DNA from: Mameliella sp. CS4
Lineage (GTDB): Bacteria > Pseudomonadota > Alphaproteobacteria > Rhodobacterales > Rhodobacteraceae
NCBI RefSeq assembly: GCF_019392335.1
Contig: NZ_JAHXRQ010000019.1
Span: 43,287-107,286 of the forward strand
Reading direction: 5' to 3'
Length of the DNA: 64,000 nucleotides
Below the pieces are notes generated by a model. It ran no database searches. It was not told where the DNA came from and was given only the letters and a program-made list of their open reading frames with translations. Position 1 is the stretch's first letter, and the number at the start of each line of letters is the position of its first letter. The translations under genes were made by a program, and so were the position numbers. Positions 38,533 through 47,070 of the stretch are shown here, piece by piece.

Positions 38533-40176
38533 ATGGCGCGCTTCATCTTCATCACCGGCGGTGTGGTCTCTTCGCTTGGCAAGGGCCTTGCCTCTGCCGC
38601 TCTTGGCGCTCTTCTCCAGGCGCGCGGTTTTTCCGTCCGCCTGCGCAAGCTGGACCCCTATCTGAACGTCGATCCCGGCACCATGTCGCCCTTTGAGCAT
38701 GGCGAGGTCTTTGTCACCGACGACGGCGCCGAGACCGATCTGGACCTGGGCCATTACGAACGTTTCACCGGCGTGCCTGCGCGCAAGACCGATTCCATCT
38801 CTTCGGGGCGGGTCTACACCAACGTGCTGGAGAAAGAGCGGCGGGGCGACTACCTGGGCAAGACGATCCAAGTCATTCCGCACGTCACTGACGAGATCAA
38901 GAACTTCATCTCGATCGGTGAGGACGAGGTCGACTTCATGTTGTGCGAGATCGGCGGCACCGTCGGCGACATCGAGGGCCTGCCCTTCTTCGAGGCGATC
39001 CGCCAGTTTTCCCAGGACAAGCCGCGCGGCCAGTGCGTCTTCATGCACCTCACCCTGCTGCCCTGGATCAAGGCCAGCGGTGAGCTCAAGACCAAGCCGA
39101 CCCAGCACTCGGTCAAGGAGCTGCGCAGCATCGGCCTTGCGCCGGACATCCTCGTCTGCCGGTCCGAGGGGCCGATCCCGCAGAAAGAGCGCGAGAAACT
39201 GGCGCTCTTCTGCAACGTCCGCCCCGATGCCGTGATTGCCGCACAGGACCTGTCGTCGATTTACGACGCGCCGCTGGCCTATCACCGCGAGGGGATGGAC
39301 CAGGCGGTTCTGGACGCCTTCCAGATCAGCCCGGCGCCCAAGCCCGACCTGTCGAAATGGGAGGACGTCAGCGACCGCATCCACAACCCCGAGGGCGAGG
39401 TCAACGTCGCCATCGTCGGCAAATACGTCCAGCTTGAAGACGCCTACAAGTCCATCGCCGAGGCGCTGACCCACGGCGGCATGGCCAACCGGGTCAAGGT
39501 CAAGGTCGAATGGGTCGATGCCGAGATCTTTGACCGCGAGGACCCGGCGCCGCATCTGGAGAAGTTCGATGCCATCCTTGTCCCCGGCGGCTTTGGCGAG
39601 CGCGGGACCGAGGGCAAGATCAAGGCGGCGCAATTCGCCCGCGAACACAAGGTGCCGTATCTGGGCATTTGCCTGGGCATGCAGATGGCGGTGATCGAGG
39701 CCGCGCGCAACGTGGCCGGCGTGAAAAAGGCCGGGTCCGAGGAATTCGACCACGAGGCCGGGGAAAAGCGGTTCGAACCCGTTGTTTATCACCTGAAAGA
39801 ATGGGTGCAGGGCAACGAGAAGGTCAACCGCCGCCCGGACGACGCCAAGGGCGGCACCATGCGGCTGGGCGCCTATGACGCGGTGCTCAAGGAGGGGTCA
39901 AAGGTGGCGCAGGTCTATGGCAAGACGGCCATCGACGAACGCCACCGCCACCGCTACGAGGTCGACATCAAGTACCGCGACCAGCTGGAAACCTGCGGGT
40001 TGGTCTTCTCCGGCATGTCCCCGGACGGCCGCCTGCCCGAGATCGTGGAATGGCCGGACCATCCGTGGTTCATCGGCGTCCAGTTCCACCCCGAGCTGAA
40101 GTCGAAACCCTTTGACCCGCATCCTCTTTTCAGGGATTTTGTGCGGGCGGCGAAAGAGGTGTCGCGGTTGGTTTGA
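38533..40176 (+). CDS. pyrG: CTP synthase
   Basis: 547 residues from the ATG at 38533. Makes CTP from UTP, ATP and glutamine. N-terminal synthetase domain: FITGGVVSSLGKGLASAALG, then KLDPYLNVDPGTMSPFEHGE. C-terminal class I amidotransferase domain: PYLGICLGMQMAVIEAARNV with the nucleophilic Cys, and GVQFHPELKSKPFDPHPLF. Full length with all standard motifs. Upstream readings of the frame were not used since the conserved M-x-x-F-I-F-I-T-G-G start is at 38533. Confidence 0.97.
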   Translation: MARFIFITGGVVSSLGKGLASAALGALLQARGFSVRLRKLDPYLNVDPGTMSPFEHGEVFVTDDGAETDLDLGHYERFTGVPARKTDSISSGRVYTNVLEKERRGDYLGKTIQVIPHVTDEIKNFISIGEDEVDFMLCEIGGTVGDIEGLPFFEAIRQFSQDKPRGQCVFMHLTLLPWIKASGELKTKPTQHSVKELRSIGLAPDILVCRSEGPIPQKEREKLALFCNVRPDAVIAAQDLSSIYDAPLAYHREGMDQAVLDAFQISPAPKPDLSKWEDVSDRIHNPEGEVNVAIVGKYVQLEDAYKSIAEALTHGGMANRVKVKVEWVDAEIFDREDPAPHLEKFDAILVPGGFGERGTEGKIKAAQFAREHKVPYLGICLGMQMAVIEAARNVAGVKKAGSEEFDHEAGEKRFEPVVYHLKEWVQGNEKVNRRPDDAKGGTMRLGAYDAVLKEGSKVAQVYGKTAIDERHRHRYEVDIKYRDQLETCGLVFSGMSPDGRLPEIVEWPDHPWFIGVQFHPELKSKPFDPHPLFRDFVRAAKEVSRLV

Positions 40177-40183
40177 GGGGAAA

Positions 40184-40927
40184 ATGACTACTTCAGCACA
40201 ACAATTGAGTTTCGTTCTGTCGAAGATAAATATCAGACAGCGCCTTAAGGACCGGTTTCTGACAGTAGTCGCTGATCTTCTGGACATCGAGGGCGCAGAT
40301 AGGGAATTGGTCGTCCTCAGTCGTTTGCATGCGCTAGTCAAAGAGACCAAAGCCGATATCGACAAGCTGGAATATGATCAGCACCTGCAGAAACAGCTAT
40401 ACAGTTATATCAATCCTTTCAGCGGCCTTGAAAATTTCAGCCATGTGCACCTCACGATTGAAGGGGCAAGCAAGAACTTTCTCAAGCCTGAGAATATTGT
40501 GAACTTAAACAATATTCACTTTGCTCTCGATGGGAAGATTAATCGTCAACCTGCACCGCCAAACACGGAAGAAGCAGTGACAAAGTTTCGCTCCCTGAAG
40601 GAAGATTTGGCAAATATTGATATACCTTTAGATATTCGCCGAAACATTGCACAAAGAATAGACCATATAGTATCAATATTGGAGAACGCGGCGCTATTTG
40701 GAGCTGAGGATTTACGCTATGAGACGGAAGCTCTGGTAGGCGCGATTGTTCTCAACGCCCCAAGAACCGGGAATGATACGGCCGGATTTTGGCAAAAAGC
40801 TGCCAAAGCCGCCTCTTTGGCTTTGACTGCATTGGGATGGAGTGACAATGCGGTAAAGAAAGTCCTTTCGATTGCAGGCAACACCATGAAACTTCTGGAA
40901 CATCTTCCAAGCAACGACGACGAATAG
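40184..40927 (+). CDS. AT-rich orphan gene after pyrG, unknown function
   Basis: 247 residues from the ATG at 40184, seven bases after the pyrG stop, with GAGGGG just upstream. Largely helical and soluble: LSKINIRQRLKDRFLTVVAD, then NFSHVHLTIEGASKNFLKPE. A C-terminal amphipathic stretch WQKAAKAASLALTALGWSDN could contact membranes or a partner. Codon and base use is markedly richer in A/T (ATA, TTA, AAT codons) than the host genes on both sides, so it was probably acquired laterally. No family recognised; defence or phage origin is possible but unproven. Confidence 0.65.
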   Translation: MTTSAQQLSFVLSKINIRQRLKDRFLTVVADLLDIEGADRELVVLSRLHALVKETKADIDKLEYDQHLQKQLYSYINPFSGLENFSHVHLTIEGASKNFLKPENIVNLNNIHFALDGKINRQPAPPNTEEAVTKFRSLKEDLANIDIPLDIRRNIAQRIDHIVSILENAALFGAEDLRYETEALVGAIVLNAPRTGNDTAGFWQKAAKAASLALTALGWSDNAVKKVLSIAGNTMKLLEHLPSNDDE

Positions 40928-41197
40928 TTGCGTAAACCGCGCGAGCGCCGGCTGGCGAGTAGGCGCTCCAACGGTTGATCGGGTGCGCTTTATCACGACA
41001 CGTCCTTTGGACCCCGATAGTCATCCCCCAGTTCTACCAAAGCGGCGGGCGGGTCATGCCCGAGGCATGCTTTCAGCATGACGCTCGCGCGGCGCCCTCC
41101 GGGCTTGAGTCCGCGCCCGGGCGCTTCGCGCTCGTTTCCAACACAGTGAGAGTGCTCCCCCCTTCCCGCCCCACACAATCCGCCCTACCCTTCCGCC

Positions 41198-41857
41198 ATG
41201 TTCCGCCGCGTCCTGCCCTCCGTCCTGCTGATCCTTCTGGCCCTGATGGTGCTGCCCTTTGCCTGGCACGCGTTCACCCGGCCCGTGCTGGCGCTGCAAG
41301 GCGTGCCCGAGGCGCTGGGGCGGCTGTTTCATCCCGGCGCGCCGCTCTCGAACCTGGCCATCTATGCCCATATGATCACCGGCGCCGTCATCACCGCCAC
41401 CGTGCCGCTGCAGCTCTTGCCGGTGATCCGGCGCCGCGCGCCGCGCCTGCATCGGGTTTCGGGCTATACTTTGGCCACGACCGCCGTGTTCACCGGCTTC
41501 GCGGGGCTGCTCTATATCGCGCTGCAGGGCACGGTCGGTGGCCCCTGGATGTCGGGCTGGTTCGCGCTGTACGGCGCGCTGATGATCCTCGCCGCCGCCA
41601 GTTCGGTCTATTATGCCATCGACAAGGATTTCACCCGGCACCGCCGCTGGGCGCTGCGCCTGATGGTGCTGGCGGTCGGCTCCTACCTCTACCGGCTGCA
41701 CTACGGGCTATGGTTCGCCACGACGGGTGGCATCGGGGTGGAGGATTTCCAAGGCCCCTTCGACCGCGCGATGGTCTGGGCCTTCTACCTGCCCTACCTC
41801 GCCTTGCTGGAACTCTGGTTCGCAGGCGAACGGCGCCTCAGCCGAAGACCAGCGTAA
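41198..41857 (+). CDS. DUF2306-like membrane protein
   Basis: 219 residues with six to seven predicted spans. Stretches such as RLHRVSGYTLATTAVFTGFA (R-x-H-R-x-x-G, recurrent in DUF2306) and RHRRWALRLMVLAVGSYLYR support the family. The His residues may bind haem or metal, but function is unknown. The 270-base gap before it holds only GC-rich hairpin sequence (ends 41085-41130). Its end overlaps the convergent membrane gene by 20 bases. Confidence 0.75.
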   Translation: MFRRVLPSVLLILLALMVLPFAWHAFTRPVLALQGVPEALGRLFHPGAPLSNLAIYAHMITGAVITATVPLQLLPVIRRRAPRLHRVSGYTLATTAVFTGFAGLLYIALQGTVGGPWMSGWFALYGALMILAAASSVYYAIDKDFTRHRRWALRLMVLAVGSYLYRLHYGLWFATTGGIGVEDFQGPFDRAMVWAFYLPYLALLELWFAGERRLSRRPA

Positions 41858-42329
41858 AGACGCAGTTCCAGCCGCCCTCTGCCGTGCCGGGCGCACAAAA
41901 GCCGGTGCCAATCCGCCCCACCATCATGTAGAGCATCCCGCCGAAGGCCGCGCCATGCGTGAGCCAGACCAGCCGGGGGCGTTTGTCATGCGCGGTGCGG
42001 GTCAGGGCACCGTTGATGTCCGGGAAAGAGCGGTTGAGGCGCCGGAACTCGCGGCTCATGGTGATCGCAAGGTCATAGTGCTGCCGCAACGCCTGCCCGT
42101 TCACATAGGTAAAGATCGCGATGGCCAGCACGAACATCCCGGCGAAACTGCCCCCCATCTCGCCCTGGTAGAAATGCAGAAAGCCGAAGAGCGGAATGTA
42201 GGAGGTCAGGAACATGCCCCAGATGAAGTCGATCTTTTGCCAGATCATGACGTAGACGCGCAGGTACTCCAGCAGCTCCTTTTCCCGCGCCTCGCGGTCA
42301 ATCACGCCCTGCACGCCGCCCTGTGCCAT
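41838..42329 (-). CDS. Hypothetical membrane protein
   Basis: 163 residues from the ATG at 42329 (MAQGGVQGVIDREAREKELL). Spans are IDFIWGMFLTSYIPLFGFLH, GMFVLAIAIFTYVNG and LVWLTHGAAFGGMLYMMVGR. A basic loop between the second and third spans (SREFRRLNRSFPDINGALTR) would face the cytoplasm. No family recognised. Tail-to-tail overlap of 20 bases with the DUF2306-like gene. Confidence 0.6.
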   Translation of the reverse strand: MAQGGVQGVIDREAREKELLEYLRVYVMIWQKIDFIWGMFLTSYIPLFGFLHFYQGEMGGSFAGMFVLAIAIFTYVNGQALRQHYDLAITMSREFRRLNRSFPDINGALTRTAHDKRPRLVWLTHGAAFGGMLYMMVGRIGTGFCAPGTAEGGWNCVFTLVFG

Positions 42330-42454
42330 CAATCCGCCTCGCCAAGTTCCTTTGGGTCTGCAATACCGCATGAGATACCGGGTTGCGGGCGATGCGCAAG
42401 CGGCCAGCGCCGCAGGCCCTTGCCAGCCCCGCCGCAAACTCTTAGGCCGCTCAC

Positions 42455-43246
42455 ATGCTGTCCTATCAACACGCCTATCATGCCGGGAACCTTGCCGACG
42501 TGCACAAGCACGCCGCCCTGGCCTGGATGCTGGACTATCTGACCCGCAAGCCGAAACCGCTGAGCTATATCGAAACGCACTCGGGGCGCGGGCTCTATGA
42601 CCTGGCGGGGGCCGAGGCGGTCAAGACCGGCGAGGCGGCACAGGGGATCGCCCGGGCCGAAAGCTGGTTCGGCGCCGATCATCCCTATGCCCGGGCGCTG
42701 ACCCGGGTGCGCGCTGAGCGGGGACCGACGGCCTATCCCGGTTCGCCCCTGATCGCGCAAAGCCTGTTGCGCGAGGACGACCGGCTGCACCTGGCAGAAC
42801 TGCATCCCCAGGAACACGAGGCGCTGGCCCGTGCGGTGCGGGCGCCCAATACGCGGGTCTACAAGCAGGACGGGTACGAGATGGCGCAAAGCCTCTGCCC
42901 GCCCGATCCCCGCCGCGGGCTGATGCTGATCGACCCAAGCTGGGAAGTGAAGGCGGATTACGCCAGTGTGCCCCGGACCATGCAGGCGCTCGCCCGCAAA
43001 TGGAACGTGGGCGTCCTGGCACTGTGGTATCCACTGCTGCGGGACGGGACACATGCGCCCATGCTGCGCCAGTTGGAGGCCGCGTTTCCCGAGGCCCTGC
43101 GCCATGAAGTCCGTTTTCCGCCCGCCCGTGACGGGCACCGGATGATCGGTTCCGGACTGTTCGTGGTGAACCCGCCCTGGGGGTTGGACGCTGCACTGAA
43201 ACCACTCTCGGCCCAATTCGCGAAGACCGCAACACCAGGCAGGTGA
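42455..43246 (+). CDS. rlmJ: 23S rRNA (adenine-2030-N6)-methyltransferase RlmJ
   Basis: 263 residues. Starts MLSYQHAYHAGNLADVHKHA, the signature N-terminus of RlmJ. SAM-binding region IETHSGRGLYDLAGAEAVKT and the catalytic motif GLMLIDPSWEVKADY (DPxW/Y). The mid-part LAELHPQEHEALARAVRAPN is also conserved. It methylates A2030 in 23S rRNA. Normal length; stands alone. Confidence 0.95.
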   Translation: MLSYQHAYHAGNLADVHKHAALAWMLDYLTRKPKPLSYIETHSGRGLYDLAGAEAVKTGEAAQGIARAESWFGADHPYARALTRVRAERGPTAYPGSPLIAQSLLREDDRLHLAELHPQEHEALARAVRAPNTRVYKQDGYEMAQSLCPPDPRRGLMLIDPSWEVKADYASVPRTMQALARKWNVGVLALWYPLLRDGTHAPMLRQLEAAFPEALRHEVRFPPARDGHRMIGSGLFVVNPPWGLDAALKPLSAQFAKTATPGR

Positions 43247-43298
43247 CGTGGCCTCTGGCGCCGTGCTACGCCTTTGCCGAACCATCAGGAGGCCGACC

Positions 43299-43742
43299 AT
43301 GTTCGAGCGGTTGAAAGCCTTTTTCCACCACGGTCCGCGCCAGCCCGCGCCGCTGCCGGAGCCGGATGCCAAGCTGGCGCTTGGCACGCTTCTGGTCCGC
43401 GTGGCGCGGGCGGACGATACCTATCTCTTCGAGGAAATCAGCCAGATCGACCGGACGCTGTCGGCGGCTTTCGGGTTGAACCCCGTCGAGGCCGCCAAGA
43501 TGCGCGCCACCTGTGAAAGACTGGCCCGCGAGATCAAGGATGACGCGAAGATGATGGCTCTGATCCGCGAAAACGTGGACTATGCCCACCGCGTCGAAAC
43601 CGTTCAGGCGCTCTGGCAGGTGGCCTGGGCCGATGGGATCACCGACGCCCGCGAGGCGGCGCTGGTGCAACTGGTCGAAGAGGCGCTTGGCGTCGCGCCG
43701 CATGACAACGAAGCGGCGCGCAGCGCGGCCGTCATCCCCTGA
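43299..43742 (+). CDS. TerB-family protein 1
   Basis: 147 residues from the ATG at 43299 with AGGAGG eight bases upstream. The TerB-like helical bundle is evident: ALGTLLVRVARADDTYLFEE, IDRTLSAAFGLNPVEAAKMR and, near the end, VQALWQVAWADGITDAREAA. TerB proteins are linked to tellurite/stress responses and metal-ion binding, but the single-domain versions common in alphaproteobacteria have no defined role. The paralogue follows immediately. Confidence 0.85.
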   Translation: MFERLKAFFHHGPRQPAPLPEPDAKLALGTLLVRVARADDTYLFEEISQIDRTLSAAFGLNPVEAAKMRATCERLAREIKDDAKMMALIRENVDYAHRVETVQALWQVAWADGITDAREAALVQLVEEALGVAPHDNEAARSAAVIP

Positions 43743-43782
43743 GGAATTGTGTCCGCCCAAAACCGGGCCTATATCGCAGATC

Positions 43783-44223
43783 ATGTTCGCAGATTTCCTC
43801 AAGCGCCTGACGGCGACCGACCCCGCCCCCTTGCCCGACGAAGACGCCCGACTTGCGCTGACCGCGCTCTTGGTCAGGGTCGCCCGCTCCGATGGTTCCT
43901 TCGACGACAGCGAGCGGGACCGCATCGACCGCATCATCGCCACGCGCTATGGGCTGTCCCCCTTCGAGGCCGCGCGCCTGCGTGGCGAAGCCGAGGGGCT
44001 GGAGGCAGAGGCACCCGACACCGTGCGCTTTACCCGCGCGATCAAGGATGCCGTCCCGTACGAGCACCGCATCGCGGTGATCGAGGCGCTCTGGCAGGTG
44101 GTTCTGGCCGATGGCGTGCGCGAGGCCGAGGAGGACGCGCTCTTGCGGCTGGTTTCGAACCTCCTGGGGATCAACGACCGGGACAGCGCGCTGGCGCGGC
44201 AACGGGTCGAGCAAAAGAAATGA
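43783..44223 (+). CDS. TerB-family protein 2
   Basis: 146 residues from the ATG at 43783. The same bundle as the preceding gene: RLALTALLVRVARSDGSFDD, IDRIIATRYGLSPFEAARLR and IEALWQVVLADGVREAEEDA align with it, so the pair is a tandem duplication. The second copy keeps acidic residues in both D-x-S-x-x-D/ADG-type loops. The stop overlaps the next start (ATGA). Confidence 0.88.
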   Translation: MFADFLKRLTATDPAPLPDEDARLALTALLVRVARSDGSFDDSERDRIDRIIATRYGLSPFEAARLRGEAEGLEAEAPDTVRFTRAIKDAVPYEHRIAVIEALWQVVLADGVREAEEDALLRLVSNLLGINDRDSALARQRVEQKK

Positions 44224-44990
44224 TCGCCAGCCTGCCGATGTACTGGCGGGAAGAGAACGCGCGGTCCTGGCGCGACTTCTGGTCGTGCGTGCAATCGGCG
44301 GGCGGCCGCCACGGGTTGGAGTTGCCGGACCTGACACCGCCGGACGCGATCCCCGAACCGTGGAGCGATCACTGGTTGCGGGACGATCTGGCCGTGTCGA
44401 TGACCTGCGGCTTGCCTTTTCGGACGGTGCTGAAGAACAGGGTGACCTACGTGGGAACGCTCGGCTTCGGCCTGAACTGCACGCCGGGACACTATTACTC
44501 GCGCGTCTTGAGGCACCTTGGTCGCCATGATCCGCGTGACGTGAAGGGGATCGACGGCCTGCGCCTCGCCTACAATTCCTCCGACAGCCAGTCCGGTTGG
44601 GCGGCTTCGCAAGGGGGCACGCCCTTTGCCAGGGTGCCGACTTACAGTGCATTCGTCCAAACCGGCTCCCATGCCGGTTCGCTTGATGCGGTGGCTCAGG
44701 GACACGCGGATATCGCATTTGTCGATGCGGTGACCTGGCGTCTGCTCAAGCGTTTTGAGCCAGCCTCCGCCAAGGTCCATGTTGCCGGCCATACAGCGGC
44801 CACACCGGGATTGCCCTTGATAGCCTCCCGAGGCACTGATCCTGCGCCGCTTCGGGCGGCGCTGCTTGACGCGGTCGTTGACTTTGTTCCGCAAGGCGAC
44901 CCTTACGAGATGGGCGGCCCGCTTTCCTTCCACGTCTTCGACCCCCAACGCTATTTCGACCTGCCTGTCCCGGCATCACCGCCCACCTGA
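44220..44990 (+). CDS. PhnD-like substrate-binding-fold protein without a signal peptide
   Basis: 256 residues from the ATG at 44220. It resembles the PhnD/phosphate-phosphonate binding fold: SLPMYWREENARSWRDFWSC at the start, LAYNSSDSQSGWAASQ in the middle and AVAQGHADIAFVDAVTWRLL with the G-x-A-D-I/V-A-x-x-D motif near the end. No signal peptide or lipobox is seen, so it is predicted cytoplasmic, unlike normal transport binding proteins. Translated together with the TerB pair; it might sense a small anion or take part in an uncharacterised pathway. Confidence 0.72.
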   Translation: MIASLPMYWREENARSWRDFWSCVQSAGGRHGLELPDLTPPDAIPEPWSDHWLRDDLAVSMTCGLPFRTVLKNRVTYVGTLGFGLNCTPGHYYSRVLRHLGRHDPRDVKGIDGLRLAYNSSDSQSGWAASQGGTPFARVPTYSAFVQTGSHAGSLDAVAQGHADIAFVDAVTWRLLKRFEPASAKVHVAGHTAATPGLPLIASRGTDPAPLRAALLDAVVDFVPQGDPYEMGGPLSFHVFDPQRYFDLPVPASPPT

Positions 44991-45088
44991 CCCGAGGTCA
45001 CGCAGGGCTTTTTGCGACCCTCCCCCTTGCCAAGCCCGCACGATTGCGTGTTGATACCGGGCATCCCGCGATCTGTCCGAGGCTCCGC

Positions 45089-45862
45089 TTGTCCGAAACG
45101 CCCGTCATCGAAATCCGAAACCTGCACAAGGCCTATGGGTCGCTCGAAGTGCTCAAGGGCGTGGATATCACGGCGCGCAAGGGCGATGTCGTCTCGCTGA
45201 TCGGTTCGTCGGGATCCGGCAAGTCGACGCTGCTGCGCTGCTGCAACCTGCTTGAAGACAGCCAGCAAGGAGAGATCCTGTTCAAGGGTGAGCCGGTCCG
45301 CTGGAAGGGCGACGGCCACAACCGCCGCCCGGCGGACGCCAAGCAGGTCCTGCGCATCCGCACGAACCTGTCGATGGTGTTCCAGCAGTTCAACCTTTGG
45401 GCTCATATGACCATCCTGCAGAACGTCATGGAGGCACCGGTCACGGTGCTTGGCCGCGACCGGGCGCAGGTGGAAGAGGCCGCGCGCGGCTACCTGGACA
45501 AGGTGGGCATCGGCGACAAGTGCGACGCCTACCCGGCCCAGTTGTCCGGCGGCCAGCAACAGCGCGCCGCCATTGCCCGCGCGCTCTGCATGGAGCCAGA
45601 GGCGCTCCTCTTCGACGAGCCGACCAGCGCGCTGGACCCGGAACTGGAGCAGGAGGTCGTACGGGTGATCAAGTCGCTCGCACAAGAGGGGCGCACGATG
45701 CTGATCGTGACCCATGACATGAAGATGGCCTCTGATGTCAGCGACCACGTGGTGTTCCTGCACCAGGGGCTGATCGAGGAACAGGGCCCGCCGGAGACAC
45801 TCTTCGGCGCGCCGAAATCGGAGCGGCTTCGGGGGTTCCTGAAGTCGACCGTCCATGCCTAG
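45089..45862 (+). CDS. Amino acid ABC transporter ATP-binding protein (HisP/GlnQ-like)
   Basis: 257 residues from a TTG at 45089 (LSETPVIEIRNLHKAYGSLE, the usual start point of the family); a TTG at 45044 would add 15 unlikely residues. Walker A GSSGSGKST (39-47), Q-loop MVFQQFNLW, signature LSGGQQQRA, Walker B LLFDEPTSALDPE and H-loop VTHDMK. Longer loop RWKGDGHNRRPADAK after the Walker A strand is typical of HisP-like members. With the binding protein and two permeases downstream it forms a polar amino acid or opine importer. Confidence 0.9.
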   Translation: MSETPVIEIRNLHKAYGSLEVLKGVDITARKGDVVSLIGSSGSGKSTLLRCCNLLEDSQQGEILFKGEPVRWKGDGHNRRPADAKQVLRIRTNLSMVFQQFNLWAHMTILQNVMEAPVTVLGRDRAQVEEAARGYLDKVGIGDKCDAYPAQLSGGQQQRAAIARALCMEPEALLFDEPTSALDPELEQEVVRVIKSLAQEGRTMLIVTHDMKMASDVSDHVVFLHQGLIEEQGPPETLFGAPKSERLRGFLKSTVHA

Positions 45863-45927
45863 GCCCCCAGGGCCAGCAACCAAAAATCGGCGGGACAGCC
45901 GCCGGAAGACCAACAGGGAGTAACGAA

Positions 45928-46653
45928 ATGAAGACGTTTTTGATCGGCACCGTGGCGCTGACGATGTTCGCCGGTGCGGCCTTCGCGGAAAGCCATTCGG
46001 TGGTCCGTCTCGGCACCGAGGGCGCCTACCCTCCGTACAACTACATCGACGATGACGGCGAAGTGGCCGGCTTTGAACGCGAGCTTGGCGACGAATTGTG
46101 CAAGCGCGCCGAGCTGACCTGCGAATGGGTCACGAACGAGTGGGATTCGATCATCCCCAACCTCGTCTCCGGCAACTACGACACGATCATCGCGGGCATG
46201 TCGATCACGGATGAACGGGACGAGGTCATCGACTTTACCCAGAACTACACCCAGCCCGACCCCTCCGCCTTCCTGGCAATGGACGGGATGGACCTGGACA
46301 TGGAAGGCGGCATCTTTGCCGCGCAGGCGGGCACAATTCAGGCCTCCTACATCGCCGAGATGGGCGCCACGCTGGTCGAATTCGCAACGCCGGATGAAAC
46401 CATCGCCGCCGTGCGCAATGGCGAAGCCGACGCGGTGCTGGCCGACAAGGCCTACCTGGCGCCCATCGCCGAGGAAAGCGCCGATCTGGCCTTTGTCGGT
46501 GACGACGTCCTGATCGGCGGTGGCATCGGCATGGGCCTGCGCGAAAGCGACGGCGAGCTGCGCGCCAAGTTCGACGCGGCCATCCAGTCGATGAAGGACG
46601 ACGGCACGCTGAACGCGCTGATCGAGAAATGGGAAGTCGGCGAGACTTTCTGA
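45928..46653 (+). CDS. Periplasmic amino acid-binding protein of the ABC importer
   Basis: 241 residues with a signal peptide cut after about residue 20 (MKTFLIGTVALTMFAGAAFA). The SBP-3 fold is clear: VRLGTEGAYPPYNYIDDDGE, ELGDELCKRAELTCEWVTNE, IIAGMSITDERDEVIDFTQN and, near the end, IEKWEVGE. The Asp/Glu-rich ligand region hints at a basic ligand such as arginine, lysine or an opine-like compound, which is tentative. Encoded between the ATPase gene and, after an opposing small gene, the two permeases. Confidence 0.92.
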   Translation: MKTFLIGTVALTMFAGAAFAESHSVVRLGTEGAYPPYNYIDDDGEVAGFERELGDELCKRAELTCEWVTNEWDSIIPNLVSGNYDTIIAGMSITDERDEVIDFTQNYTQPDPSAFLAMDGMDLDMEGGIFAAQAGTIQASYIAEMGATLVEFATPDETIAAVRNGEADAVLADKAYLAPIAEESADLAFVGDDVLIGGGIGMGLRESDGELRAKFDAAIQSMKDDGTLNALIEKWEVGETF

Positions 46654-46660
46654 AGTTTCG

Positions 46661-46686
46661 GGCCGCGCGGTGCGTGCCGCGCGGCC
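46661..46686. terminator. Bidirectional hairpin between convergent genes
   Basis: Perfect 10-bp stem GGCCGCGCGG / CCGCGCGGCC with loop TGCGTG, between the end of the binding-protein gene and the end of the minus-strand small gene. No T-run, so it may be a mRNA 3' stabiliser or attenuator rather than a strict terminator. Confidence 0.5.
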
Positions 46687-46692
46687 ATTCCC

Positions 46693-46935
46693 TCAGCCTA
46701 GCAACGGGTCTTCAAAAGCCGGCGGCACAAAACCCTCATCGGTAAAGGATTCGCCCGCAATGTCGGGAATCTTGAGATAGGCGTAGGGGGTGAATGCGCC
46801 CTCCTGAAAGACCGGCGGACCGGACTTGCCCAGCAGCGGGTCTTCGAAGGTATCGATTGCGGGGGGCTGGAACATGCCCGATCCATTGTCGACGACAGCG
46901 GGGATCGGCTTTTTGAACACGAATTCGTCCGGCAT
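46693..46935 (-). CDS. Small hypothetical protein with duplicated FEDPLLG motif
   Basis: 80 residues, MPDEFVFKKPIPAVVDNGSG. The motif FEDPLLG occurs twice, at TFEDPLLGKSGPP and as the very C-terminus AFEDPLLG; the rest is Pro/Phe/Asp-rich and likely disordered. AGGAGG five bases before the ATG is a near-perfect ribosome site, so it is probably a real gene despite its odd position on the opposite strand inside the ABC cluster. No family known to me. Confidence 0.6.
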   Translation of the reverse strand: MPDEFVFKKPIPAVVDNGSGMFQPPAIDTFEDPLLGKSGPPVFQEGAFTPYAYLKIPDIAGESFTDEGFVPPAFEDPLLG

Positions 46936-47070
46936 TTTGGCCTCCTGAAAAAAATGAGTTGAATGGACACATCGTGCCGGGGAACTCTGCGACGGTCAAC
47001 AAAGAAGGCGAAACAGGTGGACCTGACCGGGACGGAGAAAAGGTGACAGTGGGGACGCACAGGGGGCACG

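Noticed and set aside
38434..39792. 452-codon minus-strand frame over pyrG
   Set aside because: Completely antisense to a full-length, motif-complete CTP synthase.
41060..41150. Possible small RNA or insertion-sequence end in GC-rich hairpins before the DUF2306 gene
   Set aside because: Only short imperfect inverted repeats, no target duplication or transposase; not enough to call.
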